A stretch of 51,808 nucleotides of DNA from an uncultured Hungatella sp. (GCA_947089145.1 CAMUJH010000030.1:1-51808); one strand, 5' to 3'. Shown: positions 26,132 to 35,115, counted from the first letter of the stretch. Notes: generated by a model not told the origin, from the letters alone. Made by a program: numbers and translations.

Positions 26132-26653
26132 ATGCCAGAGATTTTTAAAACCATTGACAAGATTAAACCGGCATATGATTTTACATACAAGATCGTTATG
26201 ATTATCTGCAAACTGTTGCTGATTGCCGACATCCTGATTACCAGCATGGCGGTGGTTGGACGGTATGTTCCGTTTGTTCCGGACCCGGCATGGAGCGAAG
26301 AAGTGGTTCTGACCTGCATGTCCTATATGGCGGTGCTTTCCGCAGCCTTGGCCATCCGCAGAAACGCACATATCCGCATGACCGCCCTTGACCGGTATCT
26401 TCCCAAGGGGCTGGTTAAGTTTTTGGATATTTTGGCAGATGTGGCAGTGCTGGCGCTGTCCCTGATTATGATCGTAGTTGGATGGCAGTATGCCAGCGGG
26501 CTCGGGGCAAAGGGCAGCTATGTGAGCATGCCTAATGTATCCAGGTTCTGGATGTATTTCCCGGTTCCCCTGGCCGGGGTTGCCATGCTGGTTTTTGAAC
26601 TGGAGGCAATCTATAATCATATTAAGGGATTCTTTGTAAAGGAGGAGGCATAA
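26132..26653 (+). CDS. TRAP transporter small permease DctQ (copy 2)
   Basis: A 173-residue DctQ, closely matching the copy at 20235, with the same VPDPAWSEEVVLTCMSYMAV block and four membrane segments. AAGGAGGGG sits about 6 nt before ATG 26132. The frame opens at 26036, but the part before 26132 is not conserved with copy 1. It lies 128 bases after dctP and 2 bases before dctM-2. Confidence 0.92.
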   Translation: MPEIFKTIDKIKPAYDFTYKIVMIICKLLLIADILITSMAVVGRYVPFVPDPAWSEEVVLTCMSYMAVLSAALAIRRNAHIRMTALDRYLPKGLVKFLDILADVAVLALSLIMIVVGWQYASGLGAKGSYVSMPNVSRFWMYFPVPLAGVAMLVFELEAIYNHIKGFFVKEEA

Positions 26654-26655
26654 GT

Positions 26656-27951
26656 ATGAGTGTGGATACAATGGCAATCGGCATTTTGCTTGGCAGCTTT
26701 TTTGTAATGGTATTTTTGCGGTTCCCTATTGCCTATGCGGTAGCGCTTTCCTCGGTGTTCTGTCTTTTAGCACAGGGCCTGCCTCTGACTACGATTTGTC
26801 AGCAGATGGTTAAGGGAATCAGCTCTTTCAGCCTGATGGCAGTTCCCTTTTTCATTACCATGGGGTGCCTTATGGGCTCCGGCGGAATTTCGGAGAAACT
26901 GATTGCCCTGGCCAATGCCTGCGTGGGATGGATGCGGGGCGGCATGGCCATGGTTAATATTGTGGCATCATATTTCTTCGGCGGCATCTCCGGTTCGGCA
27001 TCAGCGGATACCGCATCTCTTGGCTCTATTTTGATTCCCATGATGGTGGATCAGGGGTATGATGATGATTTCTCTACGGCAGTAACCATTACGTCCTCCT
27101 GTGAGGGCCTTTTGGTTCCCCCCAGCCATAATATGGTTATTTATGCCACTACGGCAGGCGGGATTTCTGTGGGAAGCCTGTTTTTGGCAGGATATGTGCC
27201 AGGTGCGCTTCTGGCCCTGTCCCTGATGGTTGGCTCCTATATTATTTCTGTAAAGCGCAACTATCCCAAAGGCGAGAAGTTCAGCGTTATGAATCTGATT
27301 AAGCAGCTGAGCGTGTCTTTCTGGGCTCTGGCAGCAGTTCTCATCGTGGTGTTCGGCGTTGTGGGAGGGTGGTTCACTGCCACGGAGTCAGCGGCTGTTG
27401 CGGTTATCTACAGCCTGTTTGTCAGCGTATTTGTATATAAAGGGCTTGACTGGAAAGGCGTGTGGAGAGTTCTCGGGGACTGCGTTGATACATTGTCCAT
27501 CGTGCTGATTCTGATTGCCACTTCCAGCATTTTCGGCTACTGCCTGACCAGGCTCCATGTGCCGGATCTGGCGGCAAATGCGATTACAGGGCTTACCAGA
27601 AACCCGATTCTTCTGGCTCTGATGCTGAATCTGATTCTGCTGGTATTGGGATGCATTATGGATATGGCGCCCATTATCTTGATTGCTACTCCTATTTTGC
27701 TTCCCATAGCCACTTCCATTGGGCTGGACCCCATTCAGTTCGGCATTATGGTAGTGCTTAACTGCGGTATCGGGCTTCTGACGCCGCCTGTAGGCGCAGT
27801 GCTGTTTATCGGTTCAGCAGTGGCCAAGGTGCCTATGGAGAAGGTGGTAAAGGCGACGCTGCCGTTTTACCTGTGTATGATTATTACGCTGCTTTTGATT
27901 ACCTTTGTACCGGGAATCAGTTTGTGGCTGCCCCAGTTGCTGGCAAAATGA
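26656..27951 (+). CDS. TRAP transporter large permease DctM (copy 2)
   Basis: A 431-residue DctM, near-identical in protein to the copy at 20762, with the same conserved SGSASADTASLG, VPPSHNMVIYA and TPPVGAVLFIG blocks. The differences cluster in the first 25 residues and the ends of membrane helices. AAAGGAGGAGG precedes the start. A 13-bp terminator follows 16 bases after the stop, yet another DctP gene comes next without an evident promoter. Confidence 0.94.
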   Translation: MSVDTMAIGILLGSFFVMVFLRFPIAYAVALSSVFCLLAQGLPLTTICQQMVKGISSFSLMAVPFFITMGCLMGSGGISEKLIALANACVGWMRGGMAMVNIVASYFFGGISGSASADTASLGSILIPMMVDQGYDDDFSTAVTITSSCEGLLVPPSHNMVIYATTAGGISVGSLFLAGYVPGALLALSLMVGSYIISVKRNYPKGEKFSVMNLIKQLSVSFWALAAVLIVVFGVVGGWFTATESAAVAVIYSLFVSVFVYKGLDWKGVWRVLGDCVDTLSIVLILIATSSIFGYCLTRLHVPDLAANAITGLTRNPILLALMLNLILLVLGCIMDMAPIILIATPILLPIATSIGLDPIQFGIMVVLNCGIGLLTPPVGAVLFIGSAVAKVPMEKVVKATLPFYLCMIITLLLITFVPGISLWLPQLLAK

Positions 27952-27967
27952 TTTTGTGATAAGATTG

Positions 27968-28006
27968 AGAGGTCAAGGACGCATGGTCTTTGGCCTCTTA
28001 TTTTTA
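27968..28006 (+). terminator. Intrinsic terminator between dctM-2 and the second dctP
   Basis: AGAGGTCAAGGAC pairs over 13 bp (two G-U) with GTCTTTGGCCTCT around a GCATG loop, followed by TATTTTT. It should reduce transcription into the second dctP-like gene. Confidence 0.82.
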
Positions 28007-28068
28007 TGCCTGCGGCGGCCGTGCTGCCGCTTTGAAGGCTGCAAAAAGGCGCCAGGAGAAAGGAACAG

Positions 28069-29094
28069 ATGATGAGAAGGACGCTATTGGCATTTTGCAT
28101 GTTTGGTATGCTGGCTGCAGGAAGCGCAGTCTGCGGCTTGGCCGGCTGCGGCAGGAACCGACAGGATTCTCCTGCCCCGGAGTTTGTGCTGACCTATGCG
28201 GAAAATCAGCCGGAGGATTATCCTACCACCAAAGGAGCTTACCGGTTTGCGGAACTGGTGTATGAGAAGACTGGGGGGAAGGTGGAGATTCAGGTCAGCG
28301 CAGCAGGTGTTTTGGGGGAAGAGCAAAGTACGATTGAGCAGATGCGGTTTGGCGGAATCGATTTCGCCCGGGTGTCATTGTCTTCCCTTTCGGATTTTGT
28401 TCCTGGAATGAATGTGCTTCAGATGCCGTATCTGTATACGGATACAGAGCATATGTGGCAGGTTCTGGAGGGAGAGATCGGGGACAGATTTTTGGATTCT
28501 CTGGATGGTTTCGGCCTTGTAGCCCTGTCCTGGTATGATGCGGGGGCAAGAAATTTTTACAGCGCCGCAAAGCCTATTGAAAGGCTGGAGGATATGAAAG
28601 GGATGCGGGTTCGGGTGCAGGAATCAGAGCTGATGAAAGCAGTGGTGGAGGCGCTGGGAGCTTCTGCAGTTCCCATGGCCTATGATGAGGTGTATTCGGC
28701 CCTGGAAAAAGGCTCCATAGATGCAGCGGAAAACAACTGGCCTTCCTATGATTCCATGAGACATTATGAGGTGGCGCCTTTCTATACAGTGGATGAACAT
28801 ACCCGGGTCCCGGAGATGCAGCTGGTATCAGAGGTGACCTGGAAAAAACTTCCTGAGGAGTACCATGAGATTATCCGCCAGTGCGCCAGGGAGTCGGCAG
28901 CCTATGAGAGAAGGCTGTGGGCGGAAAGGATTCAGGAATCGGAAGAGCGGGTGAGGAGTGCCGGATGCCAGGTGGTGGAGCTTTCGGCAGAGGAAAAGGG
29001 CAGGTTTCGGGAGGCTATGCTTCCTATTTATGGGGAGTACTGCAGTGATTATATGGATATTATCGAGGAAATTCTGGAAGCCGGGAAGCGGTGA
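28069..29094 (+). CDS. DctP-family solute-binding lipoprotein (second, divergent)
   Basis: A 341-residue DctP-fold lipoprotein with lipobox LAGC (Cys near residue 27). It carries GMRVRVQESELMKAVVEALG with the carboxylate-binding Arg, and PMAYDEVYSALEKGSIDAAE. It is clearly divergent from the protein at 24888, so it is not a simple duplicate. The 62 bases between the preceding terminator and this gene are GC-rich and show no promoter, so expression probably depends on read-through from dctPQM-2. It could be a lower-abundance binding protein for a second ligand, or a periplasmic sensory partner of the YesM-like kinase. Confidence 0.9.
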   Translation: MMRRTLLAFCMFGMLAAGSAVCGLAGCGRNRQDSPAPEFVLTYAENQPEDYPTTKGAYRFAELVYEKTGGKVEIQVSAAGVLGEEQSTIEQMRFGGIDFARVSLSSLSDFVPGMNVLQMPYLYTDTEHMWQVLEGEIGDRFLDSLDGFGLVALSWYDAGARNFYSAAKPIERLEDMKGMRVRVQESELMKAVVEALGASAVPMAYDEVYSALEKGSIDAAENNWPSYDSMRHYEVAPFYTVDEHTRVPEMQLVSEVTWKKLPEEYHEIIRQCARESAAYERRLWAERIQESEERVRSAGCQVVELSAEEKGRFREAMLPIYGEYCSDYMDIIEEILEAGKR

Positions 29095-29135
29095 AGGGCG
29101 GCCTGTTTCAAAACCATAAAAAACAGGATAAAATC

Positions 29136-29164
29136 TTGTATTTATTTCAAAACAGCAGTATAAT
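29136..29164 (+). promoter_or_regulatory. Sigma-A promoter of the Mbh/Mrp-like operon
   Basis: TTGTAT (29136-29141) and a perfect TATAAT (29159-29164) are separated by 17 bases. The first start codon is about 54 bases downstream of the -10. Confidence 0.8.
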
Positions 29165-29217
29165 ACAGTTCGCAATATTCTAGTTTATACTTTTTTAATA
29201 AATGAAAGGGGATGTCT

Positions 29218-29694
29218 ATGTATCTTTTATTTTTGGCAGTATGGCTGATCTTAAACGGTAAGGTGACAGTGGAAATTCTCCTGTTCGGCATCGTGATCTC
29301 GGCGGCGCTGTTTGCATTTACCTGCAGATTTCTGGATTACAGCTTGCGCAAGGAGATTTTGCTGCTTCGCCTGATACCCTTTTTCATCAGGTATTTCTGG
29401 GTGCTGGTGAAGGAGATTTTTAAGGCCAACGTGTGCGTCTTAAAAATCATTTTTTCTCCGGACCTGCAGCCGGAGCCGGGATTTGTGTACTTTGACACGG
29501 ACTTTAAAACCGGCACGGCAAAAATGCTGCTGGCCAATTCCATTACTCTGACGCCGGGAACCATCACAGTATCCGTGGAGGGAGACAGGTTCTGCGTCCA
29601 CTGTCTGGATCAGGAACTGGCGGACGGCGTTGAAGATTCGGTGTTTGTAGAATTATTGAAGGAAATGGAGGCGGAGGAAGCAAAATGGAGCTAA
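29218..29694 (+). CDS. Mrp/Mbh antiporter subunit E (MrpE/MbhA-like)
   Basis: A 158-residue MrpE-type subunit with two N-terminal membrane segments (about 2-42) and a third near 60. A soluble domain follows with the family signature LLANSITLTPGTITVSVEGD and a conserved VHCLD. MrpE helps assemble the Mrp/Mbh membrane complex. AAAGGGG fits ATG 29218 with 6-nt spacing better than ATG 29212. It is the first gene of a tight ten-gene operon and overlaps the next gene by 10 bases. Confidence 0.92.
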   Translation: MYLLFLAVWLILNGKVTVEILLFGIVISAALFAFTCRFLDYSLRKEILLLRLIPFFIRYFWVLVKEIFKANVCVLKIIFSPDLQPEPGFVYFDTDFKTGTAKMLLANSITLTPGTITVSVEGDRFCVHCLDQELADGVEDSVFVELLKEMEAEEAKWS

Positions 29695-30053
29695 TACAGC
29701 AGGCGTATAACGTGTTGATGACAGCCATAATCGTGGTTCTGGCCGGGCTGATAATCTTAAGCATCGTCCGTTCCATCCTGGGGCCGGGAATCTCCGACAG
29801 AATCATTGCAGTTAATATGATCGGAACCATGGTCATTATGATAACTGCGATTTTTTCCGTACTGCTTGATGAAAATTACCTGGTGGACGTATGCCTGATC
29901 TATGCCATGATAAGCTTTCTGGGCGTGGTGGTGCTGTGCAAGGTTTACACCGGCGTATACCTGCAGAGAAAGCACATGAAGGCTGATCTGATGGCTATTG
30001 AGGATAACCTGAAGAAGCAGGAGGCTTTGGAGGAAGAGGAGGCGCAGATATGA
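29685..30053 (+). CDS. Mrp/Mbh antiporter subunit F (MrpF/MbhB-like)
   Basis: A 122-residue MrpF-type subunit with three membrane segments (about 9-28, 38-58, 64-84) and the family pattern RSILGPGISDRIIAVNMIGT and LVDVCLIYAMISFLGVV. The tail after residue 90 is charged and longer than in the usual ~90-residue MrpF. In Mrp complexes F sits with E and G at the small-subunit end. Start overlaps mrpE and stop overlaps the next gene. Confidence 0.92.
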   Translation: MELIQQAYNVLMTAIIVVLAGLIILSIVRSILGPGISDRIIAVNMIGTMVIMITAIFSVLLDENYLVDVCLIYAMISFLGVVVLCKVYTGVYLQRKHMKADLMAIEDNLKKQEALEEEEAQI

Positions 30054-30469
30054 CAGGTGCATGGATTCGTTTTGCGGTTTCTGCAGGGTGCATGGTCCTG
30101 GGGCTGGTGTTTATGGTGTCAGCGGTGTTTGGCGTAAACCGGTTTAAACATGCCCTGAACCGGATGCATGCTGCGGCCCTGGGAGATACTCTGGGGATTT
30201 TGTTTGTGATATTAAGCCTGATTGTCATGCGGGGGATTTCCATGGATTCCTTGAAGCTTTCCATGGTCATCATATTTTTCTGGATAGCATCTCCGGTGTC
30301 AGGCCATATGATCAGCCGTCTGGAAGCCATGACTGATGAGAGGCTGGGGGAGATTACCGTATTAGAAAAAAACAATGGCATTCTGGTAGACATGCCGGAT
30401 GAGGAGAGGGCGGATGTGCAGGCATCCAGTAAGAAAGGAAAACGGAAAAAAGGAGGAAAAGGCAGATGA
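30050..30469 (+). CDS. Mrp/Mbh antiporter subunit G (MrpG/MbhC-like)
   Basis: A 139-residue MrpG-type subunit with three membrane segments and the characteristic FGVNRFKHALNRMHAAALGDTL and SPVSGHMISRLE. A strongly basic C-terminal tail (KKGKRKKGGKGR) faces the cytosol. It overlaps its neighbours by ATGA-type junctions on both sides, indicating coupled translation. Confidence 0.92.
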   Translation: MTGAWIRFAVSAGCMVLGLVFMVSAVFGVNRFKHALNRMHAAALGDTLGILFVILSLIVMRGISMDSLKLSMVIIFFWIASPVSGHMISRLEAMTDERLGEITVLEKNNGILVDMPDEERADVQASSKKGKRKKGGKGR

Positions 30470-30732
30470 GGCTGTTTGAGTGCATTCTTTTGCTTAGTTT
30501 GATTGTGTGTGCCATGTCAGTGGCTTTTACGAAAGATCTGCTGACTTCAATTATCATTTTCATGTCTTACAGTCTGATTATGTGCATTATCTGGATGATT
30601 CTCCAGTCGCCTGACCTGGCCATCACCGAGGCGGCCGTAGGCGCAGGAGTTACCAGCATCCTGTTTTTCCTGACATTGAAGAAAATCAGGGCAATCCGAA
30701 AGGAGGACGGCAGTGAGCAGGAAGAAGGATAA
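30466..30732 (+). CDS. MbhD-like subunit (DUF4040 / MrpA C-terminal piece)
   Basis: An 88-residue protein with three membrane segments. The core SYSLIMCIIWMILQSPDLAI and EAAVGAGVTSILFFLTLKK is the MbhD/DUF4040 domain. In canonical Bacillus-type Mrp this domain is part of the C-terminal half of MrpA; here it is a separate gene, as in archaeal Mbh. It overlaps the next gene by 20 bases. Confidence 0.9.
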   Translation: MRLFECILLLSLIVCAMSVAFTKDLLTSIIIFMSYSLIMCIIWMILQSPDLAITEAAVGAGVTSILFFLTLKKIRAIRKEDGSEQEEG

Positions 30733-31699
30733 TTACGAAACAAGCCGGTGGAGGAAATTTAAAAGCTGGGTGGACGGGGAAACGGACCCCTTAGACCATG
30801 GCATGGAGGCCCATGAGGCCATCCCGCCCAGAGAGGATATCTATGACAGCCCGGCTCATGAAAAGGCTGTAAAGGAGGAGCTGTCGAGAATTTACGGCGA
30901 AGACAGGAAGGCCGTGCTGAGAGCCAGAGGAATCCGGTATTTTCAGAGATTTTATAAGGTCATGTCCGTCGTATTGTGCTTAGGGATTATCATGGTGCTC
31001 TTGTGGACGGTTGCGTCTCTGCCGATTACGGGCAATGCCAGCAACCCGGACAACAATGAGGTTGCAGCAAGGTATATTGAAAAGGGGCTTCAGGAGACGG
31101 GAGCAGTCAACATTGTTACAGGCATGATTCTGGATTACCGCGCGTTTGATACGTTTGGCGAGTCCTGCGTACTGTTTATCGGCTCCTGCTGCGTGCTGGT
31201 ACTTCTGCGGCTGGACGGGGACAGCAAAAATGAGAGCATCAGAAAGATGATAGCAGAAAGCGATGACAGGCATTTTGAACCGAAAAATGATATTATTCTT
31301 CAGAAGTGCGCCTGCGTGCTGGTTCCCATTATTATGATATTTGGAGTTTACATTGTGCTTAACGGCCATTTGTCGCCGGGAGGCGGGTTTTCCGGAGGCG
31401 CAGTCCTGGGTTCCGGCTTGATTTTATACTTAAATGCGTTTGGCTATGGGAAGATGGGGAAGATGTTTACAGAAAAGCTGTATAAGCGGATTACATTATG
31501 TGCTTTAACATTTTACTGTCTGGCAAAAAGCTATTCCTTCTTTACAGGGGCCAACCATCTGGAAAGCAAAATCCCCCTGGGAACTCCGGGGGCAATCTTG
31601 AGCAGCGGCCTTATACTGCCTCTTAACATCTGCGTGGGCCTGGTGGTGGCGTGTACCATGTATGCGTTTTATACCCTGTTCAGGAAAGGGGGCATGTGA
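30713..31699 (+). CDS. Fused MbhE-MbhF/MrpB subunit with cytosolic N-terminal extension
   Basis: A 328-residue fusion. Residues 1-75 are hydrophilic and charged, with no family I recognise. Residues about 80-165 form an MbhE-like piece with two membrane segments and NIVTGMILDYRAFDTFGES, the hallmark of the MrpA C-terminal end. Residues about 195-325 are MrpB/MbhF, with four membrane segments and NGHLSPGGGFSGGAVLGS plus TPGAILSSGLILPLNICVG. The start is GTG 30713, inside the end of the previous gene. It was most likely formed by fusion of mbhE and mbhF, which are adjacent in the archaeal order. Confidence 0.88.
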   Translation: MSRKKDNYETSRWRKFKSWVDGETDPLDHGMEAHEAIPPREDIYDSPAHEKAVKEELSRIYGEDRKAVLRARGIRYFQRFYKVMSVVLCLGIIMVLLWTVASLPITGNASNPDNNEVAARYIEKGLQETGAVNIVTGMILDYRAFDTFGESCVLFIGSCCVLVLLRLDGDSKNESIRKMIAESDDRHFEPKNDIILQKCACVLVPIIMIFGVYIVLNGHLSPGGGFSGGAVLGSGLILYLNAFGYGKMGKMFTEKLYKRITLCALTFYCLAKSYSFFTGANHLESKIPLGTPGAILSSGLILPLNICVGLVVACTMYAFYTLFRKGGM

Positions 31700-32094
31700 T
31701 TGCCATGGATGTAAGTCTGGTAGAACACCTTTTATTGAATATTGAAGAGACGGTATCCATTGTCCTGTTCGGCATCGGATTTACCATACTTTTGCTGCAC
31801 CGGAACCTGATTAAGAAAATTATGGGAATGAACATCATGGATACGGCTACCTATCTGTTTTTGGCGTCAAAGGGCTATATTACAGGGCGTGCCGTGCCCA
31901 TCGTGGTGGACGGGATTCAGGATGTGTCCGCCTACATTAACCCGGTCCCCAGCGGCCTGGTGCTTACCGGCATTGTGGTGTCCGTAAGTACCACGGCGCT
32001 GATGCTGGCTTTGACCATCCGCCTGTATGAAAGGTATCATTCCCTGGATCTGGATGAGATTCTGATTTTGGCCAAGGAGGAGGAACAGACATGA
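31696..32094 (+). CDS. Mrp/Mbh antiporter subunit C (MrpC/MbhG, NuoK-like)
   Basis: A 132-residue NuoK/MrpC-type subunit with three membrane segments. The family signature is LLHRNLIKKIMGMNIMDTATYLF, shown here as HRNLIKKIMGMNIMD, and PVPSGLVLTGIVVSVSTTA. GTG 31696 overlaps the previous stop and has AAAGGGGG 4 nt upstream, so I use it; ATG 31705 is the alternative and shortens the protein by 3 residues. NuoK-like subunits carry part of the proton/cation path between antiporter-like subunits. Confidence 0.9.
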   Translation: MIAMDVSLVEHLLLNIEETVSIVLFGIGFTILLLHRNLIKKIMGMNIMDTATYLFLASKGYITGRAVPIVVDGIQDVSAYINPVPSGLVLTGIVVSVSTTALMLALTIRLYERYHSLDLDEILILAKEEEQT

Positions 32095-33593
32095 GCTTTG
32101 TGCAGAATTTTCCGTTTTTCTCCATTATCCTCGCCATGTTTTCCGGCATCGTGTCATCGGTTTTAAGCGGAAAAAAAGCCAGGAATTTAAGCCTGGCCAT
32201 GATCGTGGTGACCACGGCGCTGTCTGCGGGAACTCTCGCTTTCTGTCTTAAGACAGGGCAGAGCTATACGTATATGATGGGCCATTTTCCGGCTCCGTGG
32301 GGAAATGAGATCCGCGCCGGAGTGCTGGAAGGCGTGACAGCGGTTCTCTTCGGCGTGGTCATGTTCCTGTCCGTGGCAGGGGGGATGACTCACACGGCTG
32401 AGGATGTGGAGGATGGCAAGTTAAACCTGTTTTATATTATGATCGATTTGATGTTAAGCTCCCTTTTGGCATTGGTGTACACCAATGACTTATTTACTGC
32501 CTATGTGTTTGTGGAGATTAACACTATCGCAGGGTGCGGTTTGATCATGATCCGCCAGAAGGGGCGGAGCATGTCAGCAGCCATCCGCTATATGATTATG
32601 AGCCAGCTGGGGTCTGGTCTGTTTCTCATCGGCTTAAGCCTTCTGTATGACGTAACAGGGCATCTGCTTATGAGTCCGGCCAAAGAATCCGTGGAGCTTT
32701 TGGTGGCTTCCGGAAGTTACAGGCTGCCCCTTCTGGTGATCATGGCAGTTGTCAGCGTGGGCCTTGCCATTAAAAGCGGCCTGTACCCCTTTCACTACTG
32801 GATTCCGGATACCTATGGGTATGCAACCCCTACAGGAAGCGCAGTACTGTCAGGCCTGGTGTCAAAAGGATACATTTTCCTGCTGATAAAGATTTTTTAC
32901 CGGGTAATCGGGTATGAGAACCTGGTAGGAGCCCAGATGATCAATGTCCTGTACCTGTTTGGCGTGGCGGGAATGGTTATGGGGTCTGTCCACGCCATAC
33001 AGGAGACGGATACCAGAAGGATGATCGCCTATTCTTCAGTGGCCCAGATTGGCTATATCTATATGGGCATCGGCCTGGGAACCACAGCGGGAATGGTGGC
33101 AGCCGTGTTTCACATTTTTGCCCATTCCGCCACGAAGGCGCTTCTGTTTATCAGCGCCGTGGGGCTTTATGAGGTGTCAGGTGACAGGAAGGATTTTGTC
33201 AGCCTGCGGGGCGCAGCTTACAGAAACCCTCTGGCAGGCATCGGGTTTGCCGTAGGCGCATTGTCCATGGTAGGATTCCCCATGCTGTCAGGCTTTATTT
33301 CGAAGCTCTTGTTTGCCACGTCGGCCTTTGACAGCCCCACCAAAATGCTGCCTACCCTGTTTGTGCTGGCAGTCAGCACCACGTTAAATGCCATTTACTT
33401 TTTAAGGCTGGTAATCACGCTGTATTCCAGGCGGCGGGAGGGGGATAAGCCGCTTCCGCCTAATCCGGTGAAAAAAAGCAGCCGGGGGCTTAAGTTTGCC
33501 ATTGTTTGTTTTATTGGGCTGAACCTGGTACTGGGCATGGCTTCGCAGCCCATTGTCCAGGCCATTACAGACGGACTTGCTATGTTCGAGTAG
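32091..33593 (+). CDS. Antiporter-like subunit 1 (NuoN/MrpD/MbhH-like)
   Basis: A 500-residue proton-antiporter family membrane protein with about 14 helices. TM5 has the conserved Glu in YVFVEINTIAG. The TM7-TM8 region reads IKSGLYPFHYWIPDTYGYA and then SAVLSGLVSKGYIF with both key Lys residues. RRMIAYSSVAQIGYIYMG and IFAHSATKALLFI supply the later polar residues. By position (directly after MrpC) it is the MbhH/MrpD equivalent. ATGA overlap with the previous gene. Confidence 0.92.
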   Translation: MSFVQNFPFFSIILAMFSGIVSSVLSGKKARNLSLAMIVVTTALSAGTLAFCLKTGQSYTYMMGHFPAPWGNEIRAGVLEGVTAVLFGVVMFLSVAGGMTHTAEDVEDGKLNLFYIMIDLMLSSLLALVYTNDLFTAYVFVEINTIAGCGLIMIRQKGRSMSAAIRYMIMSQLGSGLFLIGLSLLYDVTGHLLMSPAKESVELLVASGSYRLPLLVIMAVVSVGLAIKSGLYPFHYWIPDTYGYATPTGSAVLSGLVSKGYIFLLIKIFYRVIGYENLVGAQMINVLYLFGVAGMVMGSVHAIQETDTRRMIAYSSVAQIGYIYMGIGLGTTAGMVAAVFHIFAHSATKALLFISAVGLYEVSGDRKDFVSLRGAAYRNPLAGIGFAVGALSMVGFPMLSGFISKLLFATSAFDSPTKMLPTLFVLAVSTTLNAIYFLRLVITLYSRRREGDKPLPPNPVKKSSRGLKFAIVCFIGLNLVLGMASQPIVQAITDGLAMFE

Positions 33594-33620
33594 AAAGAGG
33601 TAAAGATTATGGAGGGAAAT

Positions 33621-35102
33621 ATGATTTTACTGCTTCCGGTGGTCTGCCCTATTTTGGCAGGCATTCTGGTACTGGCAGGAAAGGTGTTCCGGAAGGACCG
33701 GAAAAGCCTGATAGGGGTTTCGCTGGCAGTTCTTGTGCTTGAGGCCGGGCTGACTGCATGGGCTTTGACATCGGGAGGAAGCCTTTTGGTGTGGAGGCTG
33801 ACAAAACAGATGGATGTCAGTTTTCACGTGGATGACATCAGCCGGCTGTTTGCGGCTTTGACGGCGGCAGTGTGGCTGCTGGTGGGAATTTACTCTGTGG
33901 CGTATATGTCCCATGAGGAGGAGGAACATCGGTTTTTTGGGTACTATCTCATCGTAGTCGGTGTTCTTATGGGCCTGAATTTCTCAGCCAACCTGATTAC
34001 CATGTACGTGTTTTTCGAGCTGATGACCCTTACGTCTCTGCCTCTGGTACTCCATGAGCGCAGCAGGGCGGCGGTGATGGCAGGACTGAAATATCTGTTT
34101 TATTCAGTGGCAGGCGCATTTCTGGCGCTGTTTGGAATTTTCTTCCTGGCAGGGACAGCGGACAGTCTTGCCTTTACGGCGGGAGGCGTTTTAACTGACG
34201 GGATGATCGCCGGGAAAGAAGGGCTTCTGCTGGCTTCTGCACTTTGTATGATTGTGGGATTCGGAGCCAAGGCAGGCATGTTCCCTCTCCATGGATGGCT
34301 TCCCACAGCCCATCCGGTGGCACCTGCATGCGCCAGCGCGGTGCTCTCCGGACTTATTACCAAGGCAGGCGTCCTGGCGGTTATCCGGGTGGTTTACTTT
34401 ATTATAGGGCCTGACAGGCTGCGGGGAACCTGGGTGCAGAGCGTGTGGATACTTTTGGCGCTTATGACCGTATTTATGGGGTCTATGCTGGCATACAAGG
34501 AGCCGGTGCTGAAAAAGCGCCTGGCTTATTCCACGGTGAGCCAGGTCAGCTATGTGATGTTCGGACTGAGCCTTTTAAGCCCTGTCGGGTTTGTGGGCGC
34601 TTTAAGCCATGTGGTGTTCCATTCCGTTATTAAGCATACCCTGTTTTTGGCGGCGGGAGCGATTATCGTAACCACAGGCTGGACCCGGGTGGAGCAGATG
34701 CGGGGTCTGGGGCGTGTAATGCCCTTAACACTTGGCTGCTACACGGCGGCATCCCTTGCACTCATCGGCATTCCGCCGTTTTCCGGCTTTGTCAGCAAAT
34801 GGTATCTGGCTTCCGGAGCGCTGTCCTCCGGTACGGGAATCTGGTCCTGGGCAGGGCCGGCAGTGCTGCTGGTCAGCGCGCTTTTGACGGCAGGGTATCT
34901 GCTTCCCCTGACGATACAGGGATTTTTCCCGGGACATGATTTTAAAAACGAGGAGATTGAAAAAAGGAAACTGGCAGGAAAGGAACCGTCCTTATGGATG
35001 CTTGGCCCTATCGGGGTTCTGGCTGCGGCCGCGCTTCTATTGGGGTGCTTCCCCCAAAGCCTTGTGTCCATGATTGAATCAATTGCGGCGATTGTGCTTT
35101 GA
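33621..35102 (+). CDS. Antiporter-like subunit 2 (MrpD/NuoM/L-like)
   Basis: A 493-residue member of the same family. TM5 Glu is in YVFFELMTLTSLPLV. TM7-TM8 show GAKAGMFPLHGWLPTAHPVA and SAVLSGLITKAGVLAV, and later RLAYSTVSQVSYVMFG and HVVFHSVIKHTLFL with the His/Lys pair. Two ATGs are possible; GGAGG at 33611-33615 suits ATG 33621 (5 nt), while 33609 has AAAGAGG at 8 nt. It is the second of four consecutive antiporter-like subunits. Confidence 0.9.
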   Translation: MILLLPVVCPILAGILVLAGKVFRKDRKSLIGVSLAVLVLEAGLTAWALTSGGSLLVWRLTKQMDVSFHVDDISRLFAALTAAVWLLVGIYSVAYMSHEEEEHRFFGYYLIVVGVLMGLNFSANLITMYVFFELMTLTSLPLVLHERSRAAVMAGLKYLFYSVAGAFLALFGIFFLAGTADSLAFTAGGVLTDGMIAGKEGLLLASALCMIVGFGAKAGMFPLHGWLPTAHPVAPACASAVLSGLITKAGVLAVIRVVYFIIGPDRLRGTWVQSVWILLALMTVFMGSMLAYKEPVLKKRLAYSTVSQVSYVMFGLSLLSPVGFVGALSHVVFHSVIKHTLFLAAGAIIVTTGWTRVEQMRGLGRVMPLTLGCYTAASLALIGIPPFSGFVSKWYLASGALSSGTGIWSWAGPAVLLVSALLTAGYLLPLTIQGFFPGHDFKNEEIEKRKLAGKEPSLWMLGPIGVLAAAALLLGCFPQSLVSMIESIAAIVL

Positions 35103-35115
35103 CGGAGGGATGAAT

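Noticed and set aside
29097-29135. Terminator after the second dctP
   Set aside because: CCTGTTT and AAACAGG can pair, but no T-run follows on either strand.
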